Part shown: positions 43,878-51,837 of the stretch, piece by piece
How positions within the stretch are numbered: position 1 is the stretch's first letter
How the letters are laid out: each line of letters starts with the position of its first letter
Assembly (NCBI GenBank): GCA_963783695.1
Contig: CAWAOM010000006.1
Span: 558,001 to 622,000 of the forward strand
Direction: 5' to 3'
DNA: 64,000 nucleotides
Source of the DNA: BM003 sp963783695
Lineage (GTDB): Bacteria; Pseudomonadota; Gammaproteobacteria; Steroidobacterales; BM003
The notes under the pieces: model-generated
Databases searched by the model: none
Seen by the model: only the letters and a program-made list of their open reading frames with translations
What the model was told of the DNA's origin: nothing
Program-made: the position numbers and the translations under genes

Positions 43878-45352
43878 TCGGGCGCCCTCTCGCGCTCCTG
43901 GCAATGCTGGTGATTCCGCTCGTTGCGGTGGCCGAGCGGGCGCCGATCGTCGTTGGCAGCAAGACATTTACCGAGAGCTACGTGCTCGGCGAACTCATGG
44001 CGCAGGTGCTCGAGTCTTCGGGACATACGGTTGAAAGAAGATTCGGGTTTGGCGGCACGCTGATCTGTTTTGAAGCGCTGCGCAACGGCGACATCGATCT
44101 CTATCCTGAATACGGCGGCACGATACAACGCGCGATCTATGGCGGCGTGCTCACGGAGGAGGATATTGCACGGCGGCTCGACAGCGACGGCTTGCGGCTA
44201 CTCGATGAATTCGGTTTCAACAATACCTATGCCCTGGCCATGCCCGCGGAGCTCGCGCAACAGCTCGGTATTCGCAACATATCGGATCTGCGCAGCCATG
44301 CCGATCTCGAGACCGGCCTCAGCCACGAGTTCATGAGCCGGGCGGACGGCTGGCCCGGTCTGCGGCAGCGCTACGGCCTAACCCAATCCGCGCGCGGCAT
44401 CGAGCATGGTCTTGCCTACCAGGCCCTGCGCGAAAGGGAAATTCAACTTACCGATGCCTACTCCACCGACGGTGAGGTACCGCGCTATCGCCTGACCTTG
44501 CTGGAAGACGACCTGGGGTTTTTCCCCCGCTACATGGCCGCGCCACTGGTTCGCAACGACCTGCCAGCCTCCGCGGCAGCGGCATTGCGCAACCTCGCCG
44601 GCATCCTCGATGAAGCACGCATGCAGCAACTTAACGGGGCCGTGGTGATTGAAGGCCGTGAGATCGCCGAGGTTGCCGCGGACTTTCTCGAGGGGCAGGG
44701 TCTGCTCGGCCAGCGCAGCGAAACCGCGTCGATGTGGCAGCGTCTGCTCGACAACACTCTGACCCATCTCCAGCTGACCGGGATCGCATTGCTACTCGGA
44801 TGTATCGCCGGCCTGCTCGCCGGGGTCGCGGTACACCGCAGCCCGCGCATGAGCCGCATCGTGCTGCACAGCGCCAGCCTTATCCAGACGATTCCTTCGA
44901 TTGCTTTGCTGGCGCTGATGATTCCATTGCTTGGGGTCGGCAAGCCACCCGCGATCGCGGCACTGTTCGTCTACTCGCTGCTGCCAATCCTTGCCAGCAC
45001 GGTCACCGCGCTGCGCTGCGTGGACCCGGTGCTATCGCGAGTTGCCACAGCGCTCGGCCTCACCCGCTGGCAGCAAATTCGCCATGTCCAACTACCGCTG
45101 GCAATGCCGCATATCCTGTCGGGCATACGTACGGCCGCGGTCATAAGCATCGGGACCGCGACCCTGGCCGCATTTATCGGCGCTGGCGGCCTGGGCCAGC
45201 CCATCGTCACCGGGCTCGCGTTAAACGATCCGGCGCTTATTCTCGAAGGCGCGGTGCCTGCCGCATTACTGGCGGTGCTCACCGAACTGGGCTTCGAACT
45301 GCTGGAACGACGCCTCGTCGCACCACCGCTGCGCAGCCACGACGGATTCTAG
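43874..45352 (+). CDS. Fused substrate-binding protein and permease of an osmoprotectant-type ABC transporter
   Basis: A 492-residue fusion. After a signal-like start (LALLAMLVIPLVAVA) residues about 22-285 are an OpuAC/ProX-like binding domain (VVGSKTFTESYVLGELMAQ, DIDLYPEYGGT). Residues about 295-480 are a permease domain with hydrophobic helices (LTGIALLLGCIAGLLAGVAV) and the coupling region ALGLTRWQQIRHVQLPLAMP. Fusions in this family are known mostly as permease then binding domain; here the binding domain comes first. Specificity is probably for a quaternary ammonium compound. GTG start, overlapping the ATPase gene. Confidence 0.87.
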   Translation: MIGRPLALLAMLVIPLVAVAERAPIVVGSKTFTESYVLGELMAQVLESSGHTVERRFGFGGTLICFEALRNGDIDLYPEYGGTIQRAIYGGVLTEEDIARRLDSDGLRLLDEFGFNNTYALAMPAELAQQLGIRNISDLRSHADLETGLSHEFMSRADGWPGLRQRYGLTQSARGIEHGLAYQALREREIQLTDAYSTDGEVPRYRLTLLEDDLGFFPRYMAAPLVRNDLPASAAAALRNLAGILDEARMQQLNGAVVIEGREIAEVAADFLEGQGLLGQRSETASMWQRLLDNTLTHLQLTGIALLLGCIAGLLAGVAVHRSPRMSRIVLHSASLIQTIPSIALLALMIPLLGVGKPPAIAALFVYSLLPILASTVTALRCVDPVLSRVATALGLTRWQQIRHVQLPLAMPHILSGIRTAAVISIGTATLAAFIGAGGLGQPIVTGLALNDPALILEGAVPAALLAVLTELGFELLERRLVAPPLRSHDGF

Positions 45353-45362
45353 CGCCGCAGGC

Positions 45363-47354
45363 TCAGTCCGGAGTCCAGACCTTGCGGCTCTCGGTCATAT
45401 CGAGCAGCAGGCGATTGAGCCGCTTGACGAATCCGGCCGGATCTTCCGGGAGACCGCCCTCGGCCAGTCTTGCCTGCTCGAATAGCAACAGACTCAGATC
45501 GCCGAGCCGGCTTTCCGTATCCTCGACCGCCATGCGCTCGAGCAGCGGATGATCGAGATTGACCTCCAGCGTCGGCGCAGATGTTGGCAACGATTGTCCC
45601 GCCGCCTCCATCATGCGTCGCAATTGCGCACTGGGTTCGTTTTCGCCGACCACCAGGCAGGCCGGCGACTCGGTCAGGCGCCCGGTACGCCGCACACCGG
45701 CGACCTTGTCGCCAAGCGTTTTGCGGATACTGTCCAGCAATTCATCCGGGGATTCCCCGCTCTCGTCCTCGCTCGCCCCGGTGTCATCGAAGTCGAGTTC
45801 GCCCCGGGTCACATCCTGAAATGCCTTGCCATCAAATTCACCAAGATGGCTGATCATGATGTCGTCGATGCGATCGGCAAGAACCAGCACTTCGATGCCT
45901 TTGTCGCGGAAAATCTCGAGATGCGGGCTGTTGCGGGCGGCGCTGTCGCTTTCCCCGTACACGTAGTAGATCTTCGCCTGGTCGTCAGCCATTGAATCCA
46001 GGTAATCACGCAGCGACCGGGTCTGCGCACTGTCATCGTCCGCGGTCGACGCGAACCTGAGCAACGGCGCAATCGACTCATGCTGACCGGGTTCTTCGAC
46101 GACGCCCTCCTTCAGCACCTGGCCAAATTCATTCCACAACTGCTGGTACTTCTCGGGTTCGTCGCTGGCAAGCCGTTCCAGCATACCCAGGACGCGACGC
46201 GTCAGCGCCGAGCGCATCGCTTCAACGCCCGAGTCCTGCTGCAATATTTCGCGCGAGACATTGAGCGACAAGTCGCTGCTATCCACGATTCCTCGCACGA
46301 AGCGCAGAAACAGCGGCAAAAACTGCTCGGCCTGATCCATGATAAAAACCCGCTGGGCATACAGCTTCAACCCGCGTGGCGCCTCCCGGTTCCACAGATC
46401 AAACGGCGCGCGCGCCGGGATATAGAGCAGACTCACGTAGTCCCGCTTGCCCTCGACCCGGTTATGGCTCCACGCCAGCGGCGCCTCGAAGTCATGCGAT
46501 ATGTGCTTATAGAAATCGATGTAGTCTTCGTCGCTGATATCGTTCTTGGGCAAAGTCCACAGGGCGGTCGACTCATTAATTGTTTCGAACTCGGCATCCG
46601 CTGCGGTCTGCTTTCCTGAAGCCTGCTTTTCTGAAGCCTGCTTTCCTGAAGCCTGCTTTTCTGAAGCCTGCTCTTCTGAAGCCGGCTCTTCTGAAGCCTG
46701 CTGTGCAGCGACCTTCATCTGCACGGGAAAGCCGATATGGTCGGAATATTTGCGCACCAGCATGCTGATTCGGTTCTGATCGGCAAACTCCCGATCATCC
46801 TCTTTCAGATGGAGGATGATCTCGGTGCCCCGCGGGGCGCGATCGATGGTTTCAACCGTGAAACTGCCATCCCCGGTCGAACTCCAATGGACCCCTTCCG
46901 CCGCATCAAGTCCCGCCCGACGGGTAAAGACCTCGACCCGCTCCGCGACGATGAATGACGAGTAAAATCCGACACCAAACTGGCCGATCAGTCGGGCGTC
47001 TTTCTGCTTGTCATCTTCGAGCGCCCTGAGAAACTCGGCAGTACCGGACTTGGCGATGGTGCCGAGATTGGCGATCACGTCATCCCGCGACATGCCAATG
47101 CCGTTGTCGCTGACGGCAATGGTTCCCGCTTCCGGATCGCAGCTGATTCGTATCCGCAGATCGGCATCATTCTCCAGCAGATCCTGATCCTGCATTGCCG
47201 CGAACCGCAGCTTGTCGGCCGCATCCGAAGCGTTGGAAATCAGCTCCCGCAGGAAAATCTCCTTGTTACTGTAGAGACTGTGCACCATCAAGTGCAGCAA
47301 CTGCTTTACTTCGGCCTGGAAACCCAAAGTTTCCGGCTTTGCTTCGTGACTCAT
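45363..47354 (-). CDS. htpG: Molecular chaperone HtpG (Hsp90)
   Basis: A 663-residue cytosolic Hsp90. The ATG at 47354 gives the standard N-terminus (ETLGFQAEVKQLLHLMVHSL). ATP-binding motifs are ISNASDAADKLR, SDNGIGMSRDDV, LGTIAKSGT and GQFGVGFYSSF. The middle domain includes YVSLLYIPARAPFDLWNR and SLNVSREILQQD, and the C-terminal dimer domain ends in the TESRKVW tail. It is about 30-40 residues longer than E. coli HtpG because of a repetitive insert at residues 219-248, in the charged linker between the N and middle domains. Confidence 0.96.
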   Translation of the reverse strand: MSHEAKPETLGFQAEVKQLLHLMVHSLYSNKEIFLRELISNASDAADKLRFAAMQDQDLLENDADLRIRISCDPEAGTIAVSDNGIGMSRDDVIANLGTIAKSGTAEFLRALEDDKQKDARLIGQFGVGFYSSFIVAERVEVFTRRAGLDAAEGVHWSSTGDGSFTVETIDRAPRGTEIILHLKEDDREFADQNRISMLVRKYSDHIGFPVQMKVAAQQASEEPASEEQASEKQASGKQASEKQASGKQTAADAEFETINESTALWTLPKNDISDEDYIDFYKHISHDFEAPLAWSHNRVEGKRDYVSLLYIPARAPFDLWNREAPRGLKLYAQRVFIMDQAEQFLPLFLRFVRGIVDSSDLSLNVSREILQQDSGVEAMRSALTRRVLGMLERLASDEPEKYQQLWNEFGQVLKEGVVEEPGQHESIAPLLRFASTADDDSAQTRSLRDYLDSMADDQAKIYYVYGESDSAARNSPHLEIFRDKGIEVLVLADRIDDIMISHLGEFDGKAFQDVTRGELDFDDTGASEDESGESPDELLDSIRKTLGDKVAGVRRTGRLTESPACLVVGENEPSAQLRRMMEAAGQSLPTSAPTLEVNLDHPLLERMAVEDTESRLGDLSLLLFEQARLAEGGLPEDPAGFVKRLNRLLLDMTESRKVWTPD
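46611..46700. repeat. 15-bp tandem repeat (six copies) inside htpG
   Basis: Six head-to-tail copies of a 15-base unit (consensus CTTTTCTGAAGCCTG on the plus strand) lie within htpG. On the coding strand each encodes five residues of the type QASEK, QASGK or QASEE. Copies differ at one to three bases. The unit keeps the reading frame whatever the copy number. Confidence 0.95.
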
Positions 47355-47533
47355 CCCGCCTCCGTATGCCGCCGGCCAATGCCGGCTCATCGCATGGAAT
47401 ACCCCCTTTTGTGGGGTCGACGCGTCGAAGTTCAAGCCCCCGGGACGAGTCTCGCGCTTGTGACGGACCTCACGCTCCAGGCTCGCCGCAAACGCCTAAA
47501 CTGAATGTATCGGATTACCGGAGGCAGCACAGG

Positions 47534-47734
47534 ATGAGCACAGCCAAAGGACCAGGCAATCGCCAGCCATCGCAACCGCAGTTTGAAGAGGACGCGGAAA
47601 TCTGGGAGTACTACAACCCGACACTGGCGCTCGTGGACAGTCCCGACCTTGCGCGCAGGTACGGCGACGTCGAAACGGCCATGGCGCATGAGAGCGGTAG
47701 CGCCCGCGCCGGCCGCGACGACTCCGAGCGCTAG
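47534..47734 (+). CDS. Small hypothetical protein
   Basis: A 66-residue acidic, hydrophilic protein with no transmembrane segment. GGAG lies about ten bases before the ATG. The segment EDAEIWEYYNPTLALVDSPD followed by LARRYGDVETAM looks like genuine protein rather than noise, but I do not recognise the family. It is divergent from htpG and convergent with the small membrane-protein gene that follows. Confidence 0.5.
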   Translation: MSTAKGPGNRQPSQPQFEEDAEIWEYYNPTLALVDSPDLARRYGDVETAMAHESGSARAGRDDSER

Positions 47735-47758
47735 CGGTTCAGGCGGCGTCGGCCGATC

Positions 47759-47914
47759 TCACACCGTTAGCGCCAGCACAAAACCTGCGGCTGCGCCCAA
47801 CGCGAGAAAGAAAGTCCAGGTCAGCAACCGCTGGGCGTGAGATGACTGCAATACAACCGGCACCCGAATCAGCAGGTCATCGAGATCATCCAGCCATTGC
47901 AAAACGCACTCCAT
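47759..47914 (-). CDS. Small single-pass membrane protein
   Basis: A 51-residue protein. It has an acidic amphipathic start (MECVLQWLDDLDDLLIRVP) and one transmembrane helix near the C-terminus (LTWTFFLALGAAAGFVLAL). The start lies two bases after the stop of the upstream small gene on the same strand, which supports translation of both. Function is unknown. Confidence 0.55.
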   Translation of the reverse strand: MECVLQWLDDLDDLLIRVPVVLQSSHAQRLLTWTFFLALGAAAGFVLALTV

Positions 47915-47916
47915 AT

Positions 47917-48135
47917 CTACTTCTCCGATTGCCGTGGTAACGCCCGCAGCCGTGCAGCAGCCTCCGCCTGACGTTGCTCCGATATCCAGTGATGACGCTC
48001 GACCCGGCGCGCTGAATCAATTGCTTTTGCCAGCCATTCCAACGGATAGATGTCGTGAGAATCTTCTGCTCGGGGCAGCTCTTGTTTTGTTGTCACGTTC
48101 GCCAGACCCCTGTCAATCTGTAGCTTGGGCGACAC
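47917..48135 (-). CDS. Small hypothetical soluble protein
   Basis: A possible 72-residue protein starting at a GTG. The centre (IYPLEWLAKAIDSARRVERH) looks like an amphipathic helix, and the end is rich in Ala, Arg and Gln. It is read together with the small membrane protein immediately downstream. No good ribosome binding site is seen and the family is not recognised, so the start is uncertain. Confidence 0.42.
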   Translation of the reverse strand: MSPKLQIDRGLANVTTKQELPRAEDSHDIYPLEWLAKAIDSARRVERHHWISEQRQAEAAARLRALPRQSEK

Positions 48136-48649
48136 TATAATCGTGTCGCCTGGTTCGCTCCGTGAGGCGTTTCACAACTGCGAACAAGGCTCTTGTCTTA
48201 TGTCGATTCCAGCCCGACAAAGGCGCATCGTTAGCCGCGAAAATGTCGCTGTAAGATGCTTGCCGAGGACCACAATGGCGGCGCGCCGGCGATACCGGTT
48301 CGCAGGGAGAAACACGGGTTGGAAAAAGTGGCCGGCCACGCGCTGACACCCGCGCGGCCCATTGGTCAGGACTCGTCGTCCTATACTGATTTGGACGAAT
48401 GGAAGGCAAATTTATAAGTTTTATAGAGACTTATATATCAGCTTCCACAATCCCGAAACTCTTGGTTCACTGTGTGGTTCACTGAATGAGTCGATTTCTG
48501 GCCGATTCTCCCGGAAATGCCATTTTCCAGCCACCCGCCGAAATGCGAGTCTCACTGCATGCCAATATTCGGCTCTGACATTCCTGGCTACACCGAACCG
48601 CGTTACCGCGACGAACTGCTGCGACTTGAACGAATCGTGCTGCGACCAG
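48136..48649. other. Intergenic stretch at the edge of the accessory region
   Basis: No convincing gene. A 118-codon minus-strand frame (48421-48777) is open but its protein shows no domain and part of it reads antisense-like IS21 end sequence. The stretch marks the change from ordered core genes on the left to IS-rich sequence on the right. No tRNA or attachment repeat was found here. Confidence 0.5.
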
Positions 48650-48771
48650 TTATGTCCACTGAACGACAGCAAGCCCTGATCGGGGGTGGTTATGTCGAAG
48701 CGAAGACCGGCCCCAAGAACAGCACGCCGAAGCACAGCGCCGACGGCGTCGAAGCGGACCGATGCCTGCAA
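48650..48771 (-). pseudogene. 3' end of a PEP-CTERM gene cut by IS21
   Basis: Joining this stretch to bases 50733-50800 across one copy of GCAA restores an open frame reading VPEPATLGLLAFGLAGIG and then a run of five arginines, the standard PEP-CTERM exosortase tail (PEP motif, hydrophobic helix, basic end). This part encodes the glycine-isoleucine-glycine, the arginines and a further stretch up to a TAA at 48650. The extra 20-odd residues after the arginines are unusual. Confidence 0.65.
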
Positions 48772-48861
48772 TGTCACCGGCAGTGTAAAACTGACCCCCT
48801 AACGGCAAGATAAAGTTGACCCCCCTGTATGGTACGCCCTCCGAGATGAACGGGGCGCGAG

Positions 48862-49890
48862 ATGTTAGGACAGGAGGGATATGTGGAGATTCAGGTATTG
48901 CACCGTCAGGGGATGAGCATCAAGGCGATCAGCCGCGAGCTCGGCGTCAGCCGCAACACCGTGCGGCGGTATTTGCGCTCCAAGAGCGTGCCGAAGGCAC
49001 GCCCCAGGTCGGCGAAGCCGACCAAGCTCGATGGCTATCGCGGCTACCTGCGAGGTCGCATCGAGGCGGCCCGCCCGGACTGGATTCCGGCCACCGTGCT
49101 GTTCGATGAGATCCAGGCGATGGGCTACACCGGTAGCGTGCGAACGCTTCGGTCTTACGTGGCCACGTTCAAGCCAACGCTCAAGGCCGACCCGGTGGTG
49201 CGCTTTGAGACCCAGCCAGGCGAGCAGATGCAGGTCGACTGGGGTGTGTTCAAGCTCAACGGCAAGCGCGTGTCCTTATTTCTGGCGACGCTGGGCTGGA
49301 GCCGCTTCAACTTCGGGGTGTTTGTGGACAACGAGCGCTTCGACACGCTGCGCGACTGTCACGAGCAGGCGTTCGAGGCCTTCGGCGGCGCCCCGCTGGA
49401 GGTGCTCTACGACAACATGCGCACGGTGGTCCAGAAGCGCAACGCCTACGGTCGTGGCCTGCATCAGTTCCACCCGGGGCTGAAGGACCTGGCGCATCAG
49501 TACACATTCCGCCCCAGGCTGTGCCGGCCGTATCGCGCCAAGACCAAGGGCAAGGTAGAACGCACCATCGGTTATGTGCGTCGCAGCTTCTTCACGCCGC
49601 TGATCAGTCGCTATCGCCAGCACGGTGACCATCTGGATCTGGGCGGGCTGAACCTCGAGTTTGCCCGCTGGCTGGCGGTCACCGCCAACGAGCGGGTGCA
49701 TGGCACAACTGACCAGATACCTCGCGAGCGCCTGGAGCAGGAACGCCCCATGCTGCAGGCGCTGCCGCGCCGGCCGTTGGCCGGCCAGCCGCTGCCAACC
49801 GCGCTGGACAAGACGCTCACCGCCACCTTCGACATCGAGGTGCTCCAGCATCCGCTGTCGGTCTACGACGACCTGCTGGAAGCGGTATGA
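48862..49890 (+). CDS. istA: IS21-family transposase IstA
   Basis: A 342-residue DDE transposase. The N-terminal helix-turn-helix (GMSIKAISRELGVSRNTVRRY) binds the IS ends. The catalytic core begins GEQMQVDWGVFKLNGKRV, with the second aspartate in EVLYDNMRT and the glutamate in KGKVERTIGYVRR. It is shorter than many IstA proteins (about 400-500 residues) at the C-terminus but all motifs are present. It overlaps istB by four bases. Confidence 0.93.
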   Translation: MLGQEGYVEIQVLHRQGMSIKAISRELGVSRNTVRRYLRSKSVPKARPRSAKPTKLDGYRGYLRGRIEAARPDWIPATVLFDEIQAMGYTGSVRTLRSYVATFKPTLKADPVVRFETQPGEQMQVDWGVFKLNGKRVSLFLATLGWSRFNFGVFVDNERFDTLRDCHEQAFEAFGGAPLEVLYDNMRTVVQKRNAYGRGLHQFHPGLKDLAHQYTFRPRLCRPYRAKTKGKVERTIGYVRRSFFTPLISRYRQHGDHLDLGGLNLEFARWLAVTANERVHGTTDQIPRERLEQERPMLQALPRRPLAGQPLPTALDKTLTATFDIEVLQHPLSVYDDLLEAV

Positions 49891-50657
49891 ACCTGCAAGA
49901 CGAACGCATCCAGAGCGCGTGTGACACGCTGTCGCTGGGCGCCATTGCCGATCATTATCCGGCGCTTGCCCAGCAGGCTGCAGATAATGACACCAGCTAC
50001 ACCGACTTCCTCGAACAGTGCCTCAAGGCCGAGCAAGACGAGCGGCGGCGCCGCTCAAAGGCCACGCTGGCGAAGTTCGCCGGCTTCCCGGCGATCAAGC
50101 TGCTCGATGACTACGACTTCAAGTTCGCCGCGGGCGCGCCGAAGAAGACGGTCCAGACGCTCACCTCGATGGCGTTCGTGGAGCGCAAGGAGAACGTGAT
50201 CTTCTTAGGGCCCAGCGGCGTGGGCAAGACCCACCTGGCCATCGCGCTGGGCTATCTGGCCACCCAATCGGGCACCAAGGTGCGCTTCGTGACGGCCGCC
50301 GACCTGGTGATGCAGCTGGAGAAGGCTCAGCAGCGAGGCCAGCTTGAGCCGTTCATGCGGCGATCCTTGCTCGGGCCGAGCATCCTGATCATCGACGAGG
50401 TGGGCTATCTGCCGCTGCAGGGCAACCAGGCCAATCTGTTCTTCCAGGTCATTGCCAAGCGTTACGAGCACGGCTCGATCATTCTGACCTCGAACCTGTC
50501 GTTCGGGGAATGGGACAGCACGTTCGCCGGCAACTCGGCGCTGACCGCGGCCATGCTGGATCGACTCCTGCACCATGCTCACGTGGTGCAGATTAAGGGC
50601 GACAGCTATCGACTCAAAGACAAGAAGAAAGCGGGCGTGCTGACGCACGCTGGCTGA
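49887..50657 (+). CDS. istB: IS21 helper ATPase IstB
   Basis: A 256-residue AAA+ ATPase related to DnaC that assists IstA in target selection. Walker A is FLGPSGVGKTHLAIALGYL and Walker B ILIIDEVGYLPLQG; the sensor region reads SIILTSNLSFGEWDS. The C-terminal RLLHHAHVVQIKGDSYRL is typical. It looks intact. Confidence 0.95.
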   Translation: MNLQDERIQSACDTLSLGAIADHYPALAQQAADNDTSYTDFLEQCLKAEQDERRRRSKATLAKFAGFPAIKLLDDYDFKFAAGAPKKTVQTLTSMAFVERKENVIFLGPSGVGKTHLAIALGYLATQSGTKVRFVTAADLVMQLEKAQQRGQLEPFMRRSLLGPSILIIDEVGYLPLQGNQANLFFQVIAKRYEHGSIILTSNLSFGEWDSTFAGNSALTAAMLDRLLHHAHVVQIKGDSYRLKDKKKAGVLTHAG

Positions 50658-50732
50658 TTGAACGGACAGGAGGGTCAATTTTATCTTGCCGTTTCCGGAC
50701 AAAAAGGGGTCAGTTTTATGTTGCCGTTGACA

Positions 50733-50800
50733 GCAAGCCCGAACGCCAGTAGCCCGAGCGTAGCCGGCTCAGGCACGGCACCGAAACTTGCGAGGGATTA
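50733..50800 (-). pseudogene. PEP-CTERM motif fragment, other side of the IS21 insertion
   Basis: Read leftwards, this stretch encodes SFGAVPEPATLGLLAFGL, the start of a PEP-CTERM anchor. An in-frame TAA lies four codons upstream of it, so only the tail of the original gene remains; the body has been lost or frameshifted. The hydrophobic helix continues on the far side of the IS21 element. Confidence 0.65.
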
Positions 50801-51003
50801 CAGGCCACGCCAAAGCACGCCGCCTTATCTCAAATTGGCATCGAATCGGCAGGACTAACGGAAGGGAGAAACAAATACGTAGTTGGAACTACGTGAATTG
50901 GTGAGCAGGCGCGGTGCTGGCGTCATGCTCTCCAGCGACTATGCTTTCTATCAGACCCGCCAGCGCATCGGCGGCATATCTAATCAAAACAACAGAACAA
51001 AGG
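50801..51003. other. Non-coding remnant between IS21 and the PEP-CTERM gene
   Basis: No gene is visible. The right part is the T-rich (on the minus strand) tail of the PEP-CTERM gene terminator; the left part is probably decayed sequence of the cut PEP-CTERM gene. Confidence 0.4.
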
Positions 51004-51023
51004 CGGCGGCCCGAAGGCCGCCG
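51004..51023 (-). terminator. Terminator of the PEP-CTERM gene
   Basis: Minus-strand hairpin CGGCGGCC-TTCG-GGCCGCCG (8-bp perfect stem, stable UUCG-type loop) followed by CCTTTGTTCTGTTGTTTTG. It lies 30 bases after the PEP-CTERM stop codon. Confidence 0.8.
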
Positions 51024-51052
51024 TTGCTATCCGAAAACCGCCATTATCCCAG

Positions 51053-51643
51053 TCAGATCTTGCGGCGCCGCGCAGCGAGGCCGAGGCCGAGCAATCCGAG
51101 GCCGAACAGGCTAAGCGCAGCCGGTTCGGCCACCTGCACCGGGGCGAACGACGTCAGTAGGAGCCTATCGCCAGTGTCTTCATTAGTGGTGATCTCGAAG
51201 TAGAACGTGCCCTCGGGCGCGCCGGATCCGAGGCTCGCGAACATGTTGAAGTCGCCGCTCAACCCGTCGCTCGCCCCCCAGATACCGTTCGTCGTCGGCT
51301 GGCCAACCAGTTCCTGCGACAAGTCGAGCGCCGCTCCATCGGTCCACCAGGCGAATTCATTGAAATCCTCGAGGGTGAACGTCCCGTTGCCCGAAGAAGC
51401 GCCGCTCACCGTGATAGAAAACGCAGTGATACCCAGCAACGCGGGCTCGGCGTACATTTCACCATCGGAGGGGTTCAGCAGCACCGCATCGTCGATGGTG
51501 ATCGTGCCGGTCGCCGAGGCGTTATTGCCGAAAGACTCCCCCGACCAGGCCAGGCGGAAGTCGATTAGGGTCGCGTTCGCCGCTGACGAAACGACCAGGC
51601 TCGCCGCCACGACGGCGGCGGCCAGAAACGATTTGATGAGCAT
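51053..51643 (-). CDS. PEP-CTERM sorting domain protein
   Basis: A 196-residue secreted protein. The ATG at 51643 follows a GGGGG ribosome site and opens a signal peptide (MLIKSFLAAAVVAASLVVSS, cut near ANA). The mature part is Ser-, Gly- and Thr-rich with few basic residues. The C-terminus VAEPAALSLFGLGLLGLGLA followed by ARRRKI is an exosortase-type anchor (VAEP in place of VPEP). Such proteins are exported, cut by exosortase and placed on the surface or in exopolysaccharide. No exosortase gene is in the window. Confidence 0.88.
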   Translation of the reverse strand: MLIKSFLAAAVVAASLVVSSAANATLIDFRLAWSGESFGNNASATGTITIDDAVLLNPSDGEMYAEPALLGITAFSITVSGASSGNGTFTLEDFNEFAWWTDGAALDLSQELVGQPTTNGIWGASDGLSGDFNMFASLGSGAPEGTFYFEITTNEDTGDRLLLTSFAPVQVAEPAALSLFGLGLLGLGLAARRRKI

Positions 51644-51687
51644 GGAATCCCCCAGAAGAAAGCTGCTATTCCCTGCCCATGAACGAA

Positions 51688-51703
51688 GCAAGATTCATTC
51701 CGG
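51688..51703 (-). promoter_or_regulatory. Candidate sigma-54 (-24/-12) promoter of the PEP-CTERM gene
   Basis: The minus strand reads CGGAATGAATCTTGCT: GG and GC are ten bases apart and TTGC is intact, the spacing required for RpoN. It lies about 45 bases before the start codon. PEP-CTERM genes elsewhere are often under RpoN and PrsK/PrsR (known). The -24 box lacks the usual TGGCAC. Confidence 0.5.
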
Positions 51704-51837
51704 ATTTTCTCAAAACATTAGATTTCAACCGTTTAACTTAATATGAAAACGCGACGCATTCGCATCAAGCGGATGGTGTTGGGGCGAAAGAGAACTCCGC
51801 CGATTGCCATGTCTGATTTTGAGCGAGCCATTATTGA

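Larger units (their letters stand above)
48772..50732 (+). mobile_element. Complete IS21-family insertion sequence
   Basis: A 1961-bp element with istA and istB. The left end TGTCACCGGCAGTGTAAAAC (48772 on) and the inverted right end TGTCAACGGCAACATAAAAC (ending 50732) match at most of the first 27 bases, both continuing TGACCCC. A second internal repeat pair (CGGCAAGATAAA) follows on each side, as in other IS21 elements. Flanking GCAA at 48768-48771 and 50733-50736 is a 4-bp target duplication. The element sits in the tail of a PEP-CTERM gene. Confidence 0.95.

Noticed and set aside
46611..46700. CRISPR-like array
   Set aside because: Units are contiguous without spacers and lie in frame within htpG, so it is a coding tandem repeat.
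48421..48777. 118-codon minus-strand frame beside IS21
   Set aside because: It starts inside the IS21 end and shows no domain; the PEP-CTERM reading frame across the insertion is different and better supported.
49276..49851. 191-codon minus-strand frame
   Set aside because: Antisense to IstA, which is clearly the real gene.
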